From CAZYJR01 sp964647905 (GTDB lineage: Bacteria > Desulfobacterota > DSM-4660 > Desulfatiglandales > HGW-15), in contig CAZYJR010000002.1 of NCBI GenBank assembly GCA_964647905.1, positions 140,514 through 204,513 on the forward strand: a DNA stretch of 64,000 nt. The letters run 5' to 3'. Of this stretch, positions 16,381 to 25,005 are shown piece by piece; positions within the stretch are counted from its first letter, which is position 1; every line of letters starts with the position of its first letter. The position numbers and the translations under genes were made by a program. Under the pieces are notes generated by a model, which saw nothing but the letters and a program-made list of their open reading frames with translations, searched no databases and was not told the DNA's origin.

Positions 16381-18483
16381 TTATCCCAATCCCAGCATGG
16401 TGCCCGCCTGGAACACCAGTATGGCCAGGGCCAGGGCGAGCACCGCGTTAAAGGCCATGGAAAATGCCGCCCACTTCCATGATCCCGCCTCCCGGCTAAT
16501 GCAGACAACCGCCACAAAGCAGGGGGAGTAAAAGATCACGAAAACGATCAGGGCGAAAGCCGTCAGGGGCCCCCAGCCCGGGGACCTGGAAAGCCTTTCC
16601 GAAAGCCCGGCAGGATTCTCCGCCTCTACCTCGCCCATGGAATAGGCCGTGCCGAGGGTGGAGACGATCACTTCCTTTGCGGCGAACCCGCCCACCAGGG
16701 CGATGTTGGTGCGCCAGTCAAAACCGGCCAGGCCGGTGACCGGCTCAAGGGCGGTGCCGATGCGTCCGGCAACCGAATGCTGGAGCTGGGCCTGTGCAAG
16801 GGCGGCTTCCTGACCGGGACCGAAATTCTCAGCCTGCTTTTCGGGAAGGCCGGGAAAGCTCATCAGGGCCCAGAGCAGAATGGAGATGGCCAGAATCACC
16901 GTGCCGGCCTTGCGGATATACTGCCAGGTCCGCTCCCAGGCATGGATGAGCACGCCGCGCACCGTGGGCATCCGGTAAGGCGGCAGCTCCATGATAAAAG
17001 GAGAGGGCGCGCCCCGGATAACGGTTTTTCTGAGCAGCCATGCCACAACAAGGGCCCCGCCCCAGGAGATCAGGGTCACGGCAAACATCACCCAGGCCTT
17101 GTAGGCCGCGAAAAACGCCCCGATGAGCAGGGCAAAGACCGGCAGCTTGGCCCCGCAGTTCATGAAGGGCACGGTGAGCAAAGTCGCCAGCCGCTCCTTC
17201 GGGGATTTAAGGGTCCGGGCGGCCATGACCCCGGGCACCGCACACCCGCCGGCGATGCCGCCGGAAAGGATAAACGGCATCACCGAACTGCCATGCAGGC
17301 CAAAGACCTTAAACACCCGGTCGAGCATAAAGGCCACCCGGGCCAGATACCCGGAATCCTCCAGGATGGTAATGCCCAGAAACATCAGCAGAATAATGGG
17401 CACAAAGCCCAGGACACCGCCTACCCCGTCGATAATCCCGGAAATCACCAAGGACTTGAGGACGCCGTCGGCCATGTGTGCATCGACCAGGCCCCGGAGC
17501 GCGGCAAATCCGCTTTCCATCCAGGCCGCGGGAAGCTCGCTGAAGGCAAAGGTGAAATGATAAAGCAAGAGCACCACCCCGGCCATGATAAACGGGCCTG
17601 CCAGCCGGTTGATGAGCACCCTGTCGATCTGGTCGGACAGGTAAAGCCGGTTTTGGTCATTTTTCGTATCCACCACCCCCTGGCGGATGATGCTCTTGAT
17701 AAACCCGAAACGATGATCGGCAATAGCGGATTCCGCATCCGTGTCCAGGGTGAGATTCAAGTGATTGGCCACCCGGTCTGCGATCTGCCGGAGTTTCTCA
17801 GAGATCTGCGCATCGGCGCGCCGGCCCGCTGAAACGATCTGCTCGTCCGCCTCCAGGTATTTGAGCGCCACCCACCGGGCGGGATAATATGCGGTTAAAA
17901 ACCGTCCTTCGGATATCAGGGGCTCCATTTCAGCCAGGGCTGAATCAATGTCTTCGCCGTAGGAAATTCTGAGATCCTTTGGCCCGGGGCGCGTATCCGC
18001 CATTTGCGCGGCAGCGGCCATCAGCTCCTTTTTGCCGCTGCCGCTTCTTGCCACCGTAGGCACCACGGGTACGTCGAGCAGAGCCGAAAGCTTGGGCGCG
18101 TCAATGTGAACCCCGCGGCTTTTTGCCACGTCCATCATGTTTAATGCAATGCAGACCGGCACGCCCATCTCGATGATCTGCAGGGTCAGATACAGATTGC
18201 GCTCCAGGTTGGAGGCATCCACGATATCGACCACCACGGCGGGTTTTTCAGTGGCGATGAAATCCCGGGCGATGACCTCTTCCAGGGAGTAGGCGGTCAT
18301 GGAATAGGTGCCCGGAAGATCCACCAGGCGAAATTCCCGGCCGTCGATCCGGTAGAACCCGGTCTTTTTTTCAACCGTTACGCCCGGGTAATTGCTCACC
18401 TGCTGGCGGGCCCCGGTCAATGCGTTAAACAGGGTGCTTTTGCCGGAATTGGGATTTCCGGCCAATGCGATCGTATGTGTCAT
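16381..18483 (-). CDS. feoB: Ferrous iron transport protein FeoB
   Basis: A 700-aa inner-membrane Fe(II) transporter with an N-terminal G domain. The G1 motif GNPNSGKST is at residues 9-17, G3 is DLPGTYS and G4 is NMMD. The GDI-like helical domain is followed by the membrane part, with two Gate segments (VPFMNCGAKLPVFALLIGAF is one) and the typical AAKEVIVSTLGTAY. Length is slightly below the E. coli protein. It lies 6 bp downstream of feoA on the same strand. No FeoC is present. Its codon use and lower GC differ from the flanking kinase and sigma-54 genes, in line with later arrival of the cassette. Confidence 0.96.
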   Translation of the reverse strand: MTHTIALAGNPNSGKSTLFNALTGARQQVSNYPGVTVEKKTGFYRIDGREFRLVDLPGTYSMTAYSLEEVIARDFIATEKPAVVVDIVDASNLERNLYLTLQIIEMGVPVCIALNMMDVAKSRGVHIDAPKLSALLDVPVVPTVARSGSGKKELMAAAAQMADTRPGPKDLRISYGEDIDSALAEMEPLISEGRFLTAYYPARWVALKYLEADEQIVSAGRRADAQISEKLRQIADRVANHLNLTLDTDAESAIADHRFGFIKSIIRQGVVDTKNDQNRLYLSDQIDRVLINRLAGPFIMAGVVLLLYHFTFAFSELPAAWMESGFAALRGLVDAHMADGVLKSLVISGIIDGVGGVLGFVPIILLMFLGITILEDSGYLARVAFMLDRVFKVFGLHGSSVMPFILSGGIAGGCAVPGVMAARTLKSPKERLATLLTVPFMNCGAKLPVFALLIGAFFAAYKAWVMFAVTLISWGGALVVAWLLRKTVIRGAPSPFIMELPPYRMPTVRGVLIHAWERTWQYIRKAGTVILAISILLWALMSFPGLPEKQAENFGPGQEAALAQAQLQHSVAGRIGTALEPVTGLAGFDWRTNIALVGGFAAKEVIVSTLGTAYSMGEVEAENPAGLSERLSRSPGWGPLTAFALIVFVIFYSPCFVAVVCISREAGSWKWAAFSMAFNAVLALALAILVFQAGTMLGLG

Positions 18484-18489
18484 GAGTCC

Positions 18490-18723
18490 TTATTCCACCT
18501 CCACTTCAATAAAATCGGCTTCACTGTTTCTCAGCGTCAGGGTGAATCCGGCAATGCGCAGGGCTACCGGGTCTTTTAATGGTGCGCGCCCCTTGAGGGC
18601 AAACTCGGCGCCGGGCACCAGGCCCATGTCCCGGATCCGCCGGCCCAGCTCGCCCCGGGCGCGGATGGCAGCGATTTTTCCGCATTGCCGCTCTTTCATC
18701 TGCCTCATATTGATTCGCTGCAT
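18490..18723 (-). CDS. feoA: Ferrous iron transport accessory protein FeoA
   Basis: A 77-aa SH3-like small protein that works with FeoB in Fe(II) uptake. It has the usual cores GKIAAIRARGELGRRIRDMG and LVPGAEFALKGRAPLKDP. I start at the ATG at 18723, which has AAGGAG 8-9 bp upstream. An in-frame upstream ATG would add 28 residues unlike FeoA and would run over the putative operator. It is divergently transcribed from a DtxR-family gene, sharing a 159-bp promoter region, so iron-responsive repression of feoAB is likely. Confidence 0.93.
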   Translation of the reverse strand: MQRINMRQMKERQCGKIAAIRARGELGRRIRDMGLVPGAEFALKGRAPLKDPVALRIAGFTLTLRNSEADFIEVEVE

Positions 18724-18761
18724 AAACCTACTCCTTGAAAAGAATGACGGGTTAAGCCTTT

Positions 18762-18779
18762 TTTGTTTGGTAAAACAAA
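18762..18779. promoter_or_regulatory. Inverted repeat, candidate DtxR-family operator
   Basis: TTTGTTTGGTAAAACAAA is a perfect 7-bp inverted repeat with a 4-bp spacer. It lies 39 bp upstream of the feoA start and 103 bp upstream of the divergent repressor gene. Placement between an iron-uptake operon and a DtxR-type regulator makes it a plausible operator. It does not match the classical DtxR or Fur consensus closely. A related TTTTGTTTGCC half-site occurs about 55 bp further right. Confidence 0.4.
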
Positions 18780-18882
18780 CTTTGTTGGCTGTCAATGCAT
18801 TTTTCAATTTTTTCCCCTTTTGTTTGCCTGCGGCGAAAAAATTGGTTATAGGTATGCCAGATTCATTGACCGGGGAGGCGTC

Positions 18883-19401
18883 ATGACAGGAGTCGATTTA
18901 TCTGAAAATCTAGAGGATTACCTGGAAACCATCCTGGAGCTGGAAAAAACCCAGAAGGTGGCCCGGGTAAAGGATATTGCGGAGATGCGCGGGGTATTGC
19001 GCGGCTCTGTGACCGGTGCATTAAAAAGCCTGGCCGAAAAAGGCCTGATCAATTACGAGCCCTACAGCTTTATCACCCTGACCCCAAAGGGCACGGCTGT
19101 TGCCGGGGAGATCAACCGCCGCCACCGGGTGATCAAGAACTTTCTCATCCATGTGCTCCAGCTAGCCCCCCGGACCGCAGAAGACAACGCCTGCCGCATG
19201 GAACATGCCATGGACCGGGCGGCCGTGGACAGGATGGTCGCCTTTATCGATTACATGGACTCCTGCCCCAGAACCGATGCCAGCTGGCTGAAAGGCTTTG
19301 CCAGACACCGCCAGGGAAAGCAGGAAAGCCGCCCTGACTGCAAAGACTGCATGGCCGAAAGCGTTGAAAGGCATGTACAGAAGAAACAGAAAAAAATTTG
19401 A
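18883..19401 (+). CDS. DtxR/MntR-family metal-dependent repressor
   Basis: A 172-aa regulator. The N-terminal winged helix is typical of DtxR/MntR: SENLEDYLETILELE, VARVKDIAEMRGV and GSVTGALKSLAEKGLI. RRHRVIKNFLIHVL and the following MEHAMD carry the His and Glu residues that bind the regulatory metal. There is no C-terminal SH3 domain, as in MntR and archaeal-type members. The tail contains an unusual Cys pair, PDCKDC. The ATG at 18883 has GGGGAGGCG upstream; a 40-residue N-terminal extension is rejected. Divergent from feoAB, it most likely senses Fe(II) and controls that operon. Confidence 0.92.
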   Translation: MTGVDLSENLEDYLETILELEKTQKVARVKDIAEMRGVLRGSVTGALKSLAEKGLINYEPYSFITLTPKGTAVAGEINRRHRVIKNFLIHVLQLAPRTAEDNACRMEHAMDRAAVDRMVAFIDYMDSCPRTDASWLKGFARHRQGKQESRPDCKDCMAESVERHVQKKQKKI

Positions 19402-19515
19402 TTTAGAAAGCAAAAGGGTGTCCATAACACCTTCGTGCTGTTCACAACCCGGGCTCTGCATGAAAAGCGATGAAATACAACACCAATTTTCGTCAATATC
19501 AAACAGGAGGAGGCC

Positions 19516-20004
19516 ATGAAAAGAAGATCCCAAAAAGCATTGTTTTGTATTCTGGCAGCAGCAGCCGTATCTTTTGTTTCCGGCCAGTGGGCTTCGGCGG
19601 AAGGGCCCGCGCCCGATCCGGATGCCTTATGGGAACACATCACGGAAACGTCGCCCTATGGCCAATGGGAATTTTGGCCGGATCACCAGGGAATGCAGCC
19701 GGGAAGAGCGCCTCACGGTCCTCTCCACAAAGTATATGTGAACGACCGTGCATACCACTCCAGCCGGCCCCCGGTGCAGTACGGCAGTATTCAGGTCAAG
19801 GAAAATTACAACAAGAACGAAGAACTCCAGGCCATCACCGTTATGTACAAGGTGCGGGGATACAATCCGGATGACGGCGACTGGTTCTGGGCGAAGTACG
19901 ATACCGACGGAAATGCCGACATATACGGCAAGCCCAAAGGGTGTATCGGCTGCCACGGCACCCGCCAGGCCAATGATTTCATCTTAGTCCACGAATTTGA
20001 ATAA
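19516..20004 (+). CDS. Secreted c-type haem protein, cytochrome P460-like
   Basis: A 162-aa exported protein. The signal peptide (residues 1-28) has a basic start, a hydrophobic core and the cleavage-like WASAEG. One c-type haem site, CIGCH, is at 143-147, followed by GTRQANDFIL. The pattern of a C-terminal CxxCH after YNPDDGDWFWAKYDTDG resembles the cytochrome P460 / cytochrome c' beta family, where the haem lies near the C-terminus. The mature protein should be periplasmic. A strong AGGAGGAGG site precedes it. Lying between an iron repressor and a cytochrome b561-like membrane protein, it may pass electrons in periplasmic iron redox chemistry; this role is inferred. Confidence 0.75.
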   Translation: MKRRSQKALFCILAAAAVSFVSGQWASAEGPAPDPDALWEHITETSPYGQWEFWPDHQGMQPGRAPHGPLHKVYVNDRAYHSSRPPVQYGSIQVKENYNKNEELQAITVMYKVRGYNPDDGDWFWAKYDTDGNADIYGKPKGCIGCHGTRQANDFILVHEFE

Positions 20005-20089
20005 TTATCCGCTGCCGGGTGCCGGAAGATTCGTTCCGTCACCCGGCATACCCGGCCTGAAGATCACCCGCAGCCAGGAGCAACCTCCA

Positions 20090-20521
20090 ATGTTCTTGAT
20101 CCATCCGATATTACAGTTCGTGGGGCTTGTTTGCGCAATCTACGTCTGGTACCTGGGAATCCAGCGTTTTCGCATGCAGCAGCCGGGGAGCAAAAAAATC
20201 CGATTTCAGTGGAAGCGGCACGTGCGGTTCGGACTGCTCGCTGCGGCCGTCTGGCTGATCGGCACCGGTGTGGCGCTGTATGTTGTAAAAACCAGCTGGC
20301 ATACATTTTTTGTGACCGGCCCCCATGGAAAACTCGGTCTCATAATCATTTTTTTCATTCTTTTTGCCATAGGCTCGGGCCTTTACATGGATCGCAGGAA
20401 AAAGAAACGAAAACTCCTGCCCCTTGTTCACGGCATTGCCAATACCGTGATGCTACTTTTGGCGTTGATTCAGCTCTATACCGGTATCGGGGTTTATCAA
20501 ACCTTTGTAAGTGGCTATTAA
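20090..20521 (+). CDS. DUF4079 family membrane protein (cytochrome b561-like)
   Basis: A 143-aa integral membrane protein with four predicted helices, beginning FLIHPILQFVGLVCAIYVWY. The His residues near helix ends (FLIHP, KRHVRFG, HGKLGL, LVHGIANT) are spaced like haem ligands, as in the DUF4079 family, which resembles ferric reductase and cytochrome b561 proteins. I use the ATG at 20090, with GGAG 9 bp upstream, rather than an overlapping start at 19997. It follows the secreted haem protein by 85 bp. A plausible pair is a membrane haem protein feeding electrons to a periplasmic cytochrome that keeps iron ferrous for FeoB. Confidence 0.75.
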   Translation: MFLIHPILQFVGLVCAIYVWYLGIQRFRMQQPGSKKIRFQWKRHVRFGLLAAAVWLIGTGVALYVVKTSWHTFFVTGPHGKLGLIIIFFILFAIGSGLYMDRRKKKRKLLPLVHGIANTVMLLLALIQLYTGIGVYQTFVSGY

Positions 20522-20586
20522 ACGCAGACATCGCAACAAATTTCCACCATTCAGCTAATCATTCATCCTTGAAAATATTCTTATAA

Positions 20587-20764
20587 TCAGTCCGGATCCG
20601 GGAGCCCCTCCTCGAGCACCTCCCGCACCTTGCGGGTGAGCTCGCTGATGGTGAAAGGCTTCCCTATGAAGTGAATTCCGCGCTCGAGCACCCCGTGACG
20701 CACTATGGCGTCATCCATATATCCGGACATATACAGGACCTTTGCCTCGGGCCGGACAAGCCTT
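20587..20764 (-). repeat. Right copy of hybrid-kinase 3' end (direct repeat flanking the feo cassette)
   Basis: This stretch is the authentic 3' end of the intact hybrid kinase gene. It matches 16115-16295 in the same orientation at about 90 percent identity. The encoded tail is KVLYMSGYMDDAIVRHGVLE followed by GKPFTISELTRKVREVLEEG and a TGA at 20587-20589. The repeat ends within the gene at about 20764. Together the two copies bracket feoB, feoA, the repressor, the haem protein and DUF4079. Confidence 0.85.
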
Positions 20765-23700
20765 ATCTTCTCGGCCAGGATCTTTCCGCTCATGCCGGGC
20801 ATGACCACGTCGGTGAGCAGGAGGTCTATGCCCTCCCCGCACTCCCGGGCCAAGTCAAGCGCTTCGTCTCCCCCCTCCGCTGCGAGCACCCGGTAGCCGG
20901 CCGCCGCGAGGATTCGCTCGGCAAGGTTCCTTACGGGCTGGTCGTCCTCCACCACCAGGACGGTGCCCGCCCCCTGCTCCGGCGGTTGAAGCGGCGCGGT
21001 CCGGGGCAGCACCTCGCCCTTGGATCTCACCCTGGGGAGATAAATCTTGAAGCTGGTGTCCTGCCCGGGCTCGCTGTAGACCCAGATGTTGCCGTTGCTC
21101 TGCTTGACTATCCCGTAGACCGTGGCCAGGCCGAGGCCTGTTCCTCCCTCCTTGGTGGTGAAAAAGGGCTCGAAGATCCGGGCCAGGACCTCCTGATCCA
21201 TGCCAGTGCCGGTATCGGTCACCGCCATCATCACGTAGGGCCCGGGCCTCACCTCCAGGTGGTGCCTGACATAGTCCTCCTCCAGCTCGACGTTCCTGGT
21301 CTCTATGGTGAGCTTCCCTCCGGTCGGCATGGCCTCCCTGGAATTGATGGCCAGGTTCATTATCACCTGCTCCATCTGCCCGGGGTCCGCCTTGACCAAT
21401 CCCAGGTCGGGGGCCAGGGAGGCCACCAGCTCCACGTCCTCCCCTATCAGCCGGTGGAGCATCTTCTCGAGCCCCTTGATGATCTCGTTGAGATTGACGA
21501 TCTCGGGTTTCAGCACCTGCTTTCGGCTGAAGGCCAGTAGTTGCCTGGTCAGGGTGACCGCCCTGTCTCCGGCCGTTCGGATCTCCCTGACTTCGTCGGC
21601 CAGGGGCGCTTCCTCCCCGATCTCGCTCAGGACCAGGTCCGCGTAGCCGTTGATCACACTGAGCATGTTGTTGAAGTCGTGCGCTATCCCCCCTGCCAGG
21701 CGACCCACCGCCTCCATCTTTTGCGACTGGCGGAGCTGCTGCTCCAGCTCCTTCCTCTCCGTAATGTCCACCCCGGTTCCCAGGATGTGCCGCGGCCCCG
21801 TCTCCGGCGTGGGAAGCGCGCTGCAGCGCCACTCTATGATCCGCCTCTCACCCGTCTTGGTAATCCAGGGGTGCTCGTGTGGGTAATCCGGATCAAAGGA
21901 GTCCGGATCGATCAAACGCTCCATAAACGGGGCCGCCCACTGCCCGGGCAGGAGGAAGTCCTGCATCTTCTTCCCCATGACTTCCCGCCTGGCGTACCCG
22001 GTCGCCTCTTCGCAGGCTTTGTTGAAAAGAATAATGCCGCCGTCCTGGTCCAGGACCGTTATAAGGCTGGGCGCGGTCTCCACCACCGCCTCGAACCACC
22101 TCTTGCTCTCCGCTATCTCCACCAGGGCCCGGTCGCGCTCCTCCCGCGTCCTGATGGCGGTAATCCCGTAGCTCAGGTCTCTTGCCAAGTCCTCCAGTAG
22201 GAGCACTTCCTGCTCGTCGAAGGCGTCTTTCTCCCCGGAGTATATGGTGAGGCAGCCCAAGGTCTCCCCGTTCTCCCTTAGGGGCAGGGAGATTGCCGAC
22301 GCATACCCCCTCCGGGCGCTCTCCTCCCGCCACAAGGCTGAGCCGGGATCGGATAGGAGATCCCTTATCACCACGGTCTTGCCCGTTCTAATCGCCCGCC
22401 CGGAGGGCCCCTGCCCGCTTGCCTCCTCCGACCAGGTTATCCGAGCCCTCTCCAGGAACCCTTCTTCCACGCCTGCAAAGGCGGCCGGTTCGACGCTCTT
22501 GTCCCGGTCGCGCCGGGCCAGCCCCACCCAGGCCATCAGGTGCCCGCCCAGGTCCACCATGTTGCGGCAGATCGAGTCCAGGAGCTCCTTCTCGCTCCCC
22601 GCCCTGACCATGGCCTGGTTGCACTCGCTCACGGTCTCAATCGCCCTGTTGGCCCGGGCGAGCTCGCTGTTCCTGGTCTCTATCACCTCGGCGGACTCCT
22701 CCATGCGGGAGAGGTAATACCTGACCACCAGCCACATTATCAGGCCCGTGCCGGCCACGTAGACCCAGCCCTTGATCATCTGGGCCCATGCGGTAACCCC
22801 GGGGTCGCTTCTCAAATAGTACGCCACCAGCGCGTCCGTCACGAATATCCACAGACTCCCTGCGATTACATAGACCGCAGCTATCTGATAGTGGGCCGCC
22901 CCCCTCTTCAACGGCCGGGACCAGACCAAGACCAATAGGGCCGCCAGTATCAAAGGGACCACCACCCAGAGCGCCTTTTTCAAAATGGCACGTGCCGAGC
23001 CGTTCCGGGGCACCAAAACGCCCAGGTAGCGGTCGTAGATCTCGTGATAGCGGCCGTCCGCCTTGACTATGGAAAGTCCCTGATTGATCGAATCGAGCAG
23101 TGCGGTCTCGCCCTTCCTGACCGCCAGGGAGTATTGACATGTAAGAAGGGCCGGGCTACCGGCGATCACATTCCTTATGCCCAGATTCCTCAGTGCGAAC
23201 CGGCCTCCCACGCGGCTCAGCAATGCGCAATCGCCCTCTCCCGAGGCAAGCAGCCTGATCGCCTCGGGCTCTGTCAGGGTCAATATAAGCTCGGCCTCCA
23301 AACCCGCCAGGAGCAAATGATCGTGCGCATAAGCCCCTTGCTGGACGATGACCTTCTTCCCGACAAGCTCTTCCAGCCCTGAGAGCTTCCCGCCCCCCTT
23401 TCTCACGAAGAGCTCATGGCTGAGCTCGGCGTGGGGCTCTGAAAATGCCGCAAAGGCTGCGCGTTCCTCGGAGCGGAACATTGGGAGGACGTCGATCTCG
23501 CCACTCTTGAAGGCCCCAAGCACCTCCTCCCAGGGCCCCAGCCTGAACTCCACCTCCAGCCCCGCAGTCCTGGCCACAGCCTCTAGGAGCTCCACGTTGA
23601 AGCCGCCTGGGTTCCCTTCCTCGTCCATGAACTCGAAGGGCGGGTAGTTATGATCGCCCCCTGCGACAATGATTTGACGCCGCGGGGGGCCGTTTTCGGA

Positions 23701-23808
23701 TGCAATTAGGGGCGCGGTGCAGGTTAAGACCCCTATTGCAATCAGTACGAGTGCTAGCGTTAAACCAACAGAACTCCTACTGGCTGATTTGCCAGCTCCC
23801 TTATCCAC
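20587..23808 (-). CDS. Hybrid sensor histidine kinase with periplasmic solute-binding domain
   Basis: A 1073-aa membrane sensor. Residues 1-37 are a signal-anchor. Residues 45-265 form a type 3 periplasmic binding domain (HNYPPFEFMDEEGNPGGFNV), as in amino-acid binding sensors like BvgS. Membrane helices follow near 275-360. A GAF domain (about 385-560), a PAS domain (570-690) and the HisKA/HATPase module come next, with phospho-acceptor His in GGIAHDFNNML (about 708) and G-boxes ending GGTGLGLATVYG. A C-terminal receiver has the phospho-acceptor Asp in LLLTDVVMPGMSG (about 999). Autophosphorylation followed by intramolecular relay is expected. The ligand is unknown. No separate response regulator is adjacent. 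Confidence 0.95.
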   Translation of the reverse strand: MDKGAGKSASRSSVGLTLALVLIAIGVLTCTAPLIASENGPPRRQIIVAGGDHNYPPFEFMDEEGNPGGFNVELLEAVARTAGLEVEFRLGPWEEVLGAFKSGEIDVLPMFRSEERAAFAAFSEPHAELSHELFVRKGGGKLSGLEELVGKKVIVQQGAYAHDHLLLAGLEAELILTLTEPEAIRLLASGEGDCALLSRVGGRFALRNLGIRNVIAGSPALLTCQYSLAVRKGETALLDSINQGLSIVKADGRYHEIYDRYLGVLVPRNGSARAILKKALWVVVPLILAALLVLVWSRPLKRGAAHYQIAAVYVIAGSLWIFVTDALVAYYLRSDPGVTAWAQMIKGWVYVAGTGLIMWLVVRYYLSRMEESAEVIETRNSELARANRAIETVSECNQAMVRAGSEKELLDSICRNMVDLGGHLMAWVGLARRDRDKSVEPAAFAGVEEGFLERARITWSEEASGQGPSGRAIRTGKTVVIRDLLSDPGSALWREESARRGYASAISLPLRENGETLGCLTIYSGEKDAFDEQEVLLLEDLARDLSYGITAIRTREERDRALVEIAESKRWFEAVVETAPSLITVLDQDGGIILFNKACEEATGYARREVMGKKMQDFLLPGQWAAPFMERLIDPDSFDPDYPHEHPWITKTGERRIIEWRCSALPTPETGPRHILGTGVDITERKELEQQLRQSQKMEAVGRLAGGIAHDFNNMLSVINGYADLVLSEIGEEAPLADEVREIRTAGDRAVTLTRQLLAFSRKQVLKPEIVNLNEIIKGLEKMLHRLIGEDVELVASLAPDLGLVKADPGQMEQVIMNLAINSREAMPTGGKLTIETRNVELEEDYVRHHLEVRPGPYVMMAVTDTGTGMDQEVLARIFEPFFTTKEGGTGLGLATVYGIVKQSNGNIWVYSEPGQDTSFKIYLPRVRSKGEVLPRTAPLQPPEQGAGTVLVVEDDQPVRNLAERILAAAGYRVLAAEGGDEALDLARECGEGIDLLLTDVVMPGMSGKILAEKIRLVRPEAKVLYMSGYMDDAIVRHGVLERGIHFIGKPFTISELTRKVREVLEEGLPDPD

Positions 23809-24000
23809 CGTGCGCCCCCTTACTCCATGACCTGGGCGATGAGATCATTGTCTCCTTACAGCGGTTCCACGTCTGCTGCGTATTCTTGCAATAAATATGC
23901 AAAAAGCCGGCCATGTTGTGCCTCCTAATTGTCCCTTGACAGGGGCTGCCTTTTTAGTAGTTGTATTATGCGATCATACTCAGAATGCGAAGGAGAAGAG

Positions 24001-24075
24001 ATGGGATGGGGTAAGCAAGACCGGCCCGAGCGAAGACCCCGCCCCAAGGCGGCCAAGCTGCCGGAGTACGGCTGA
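24001..24075 (+). CDS. Possible 24-aa small protein or leader peptide
   Basis: A 25-codon frame beginning MGWGKQDRPERRPRPKAAKL and ending PEYG. It is preceded by AAGGAG at a good 5-6 bp distance and lies 25 bp upstream of the DUF72 gene on the same strand. It is very basic and proline-rich. An upstream TTGACA (about 23935) could be part of a promoter. No family is recognised. It may be a leader controlling the next gene, a small RNA-binding peptide, or chance. Confidence 0.3.
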   Translation: MGWGKQDRPERRPRPKAAKLPEYG

Positions 24076-24100
24076 ACAAGGGTAACCGGAGGGATTGGGG

Positions 24101-24913
24101 TTGAAAGAGGAGGTGCTCAAGGGGCGGATAAAGGTCGGGACCTGCGGATGGAGCGGCTACCGCCCACCGGCCGGCTGGAAGGAACGCTGCAGGAGCAAGC
24201 TCGAGGCCTACTCAGAGGCCTTTGACGCCGTGGAGGTGAACAGCACCTTCTATCAGCTCCCTATGGAAAAGACCGCCGCCCGCTGGCGGGAGGAGGCCTC
24301 CCCGGACATGGTCTTCACCCTCAAGGCCTGGCAGGCCGTAACCCATCCCGTAAGCAGCCCCACCTGGCGCAAGAGGGCGGATAAGCTCACCCGGGCCCAG
24401 AAGGAGTCCTTCGGCTGGTTCCGATGGAACCGGGAGGTGGAGGCCGCATGGGAGGAGACCAAGAAGACGGCCGAGGCCATGGATGCCGGGACTTGCGTCT
24501 TCCAGTGTCCGTCGAGCTTCGATTGCACCGAGGAGAACATACAAAGGGTTAGAGAGTTCTTCGGCCGCATAGACCGGGGGGATCTCCTCCTCGCCTGGGA
24601 GCCCCGGGGCGGCTGGAACCTGAATCTCGATATCGTAAGAGAGCTCTGTACCGAGCTGGATCTGATCCACGTGGTGGATATCCTTCGAAGAGACCCCGTC
24701 TCCGGCCACAAAGCCGCCTATATCCGCCTCCACGGTCTCAACCCGAAGGAGTACGACTACCGCTACGACTACTCGGAAGATGAGCTCCGGGACCTCTCCG
24801 CCATGCTCCGGAGCCTCTCCCGAACCCGCGAGACCGTCTACTGCTTCTTCAACAACGACGCCATGTTCTCCAACGCCGCCGGGCTCATGGAGCTCCTGGG
24901 CCGGGCGCAGTGA
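24101..24913 (+). CDS. DUF72 family protein (YecE-like)
   Basis: A 270-aa TIM-barrel-like protein of the DUF72 (YecE) family, whose function is unknown. Family hallmarks are IKVGTCGWSGY at the N-terminus, FDAVEVNSTFYQLP, FTLKAWQAVTHP and the C-terminal YCFFNNDAM. The start is TTG at 24101, with GGAGGG 7 bp upstream; an earlier TTG at 24095 sits too close to that site. The gene is alone, with its stop 93 bp from the convergent nitroreductase-like gene. Confidence 0.9.
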   Translation: MKEEVLKGRIKVGTCGWSGYRPPAGWKERCRSKLEAYSEAFDAVEVNSTFYQLPMEKTAARWREEASPDMVFTLKAWQAVTHPVSSPTWRKRADKLTRAQKESFGWFRWNREVEAAWEETKKTAEAMDAGTCVFQCPSSFDCTEENIQRVREFFGRIDRGDLLLAWEPRGGWNLNLDIVRELCTELDLIHVVDILRRDPVSGHKAAYIRLHGLNPKEYDYRYDYSEDELRDLSAMLRSLSRTRETVYCFFNNDAMFSNAAGLMELLGRAQ

Positions 24914-25005
24914 TCCTGCTCCACTATTGCAAGCCATGGGCGCCAGCGGCCGACCTTTCCGCCCGACATAACCCGCCACCCCGTGCTCCCTTCAACCGAT
25001 ATTCA

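Noticed and set aside
19415..19436. GGGTGT/ACACCTT hairpin after the DtxR-family gene as a terminator
   Set aside because: The stem is short and has no T-run after it.
23935..23970. TTGACA followed by TATTAT as a promoter for the DUF72 gene
   Set aside because: The spacing is about 22 bp, too long for a normal -35/-10 pair.
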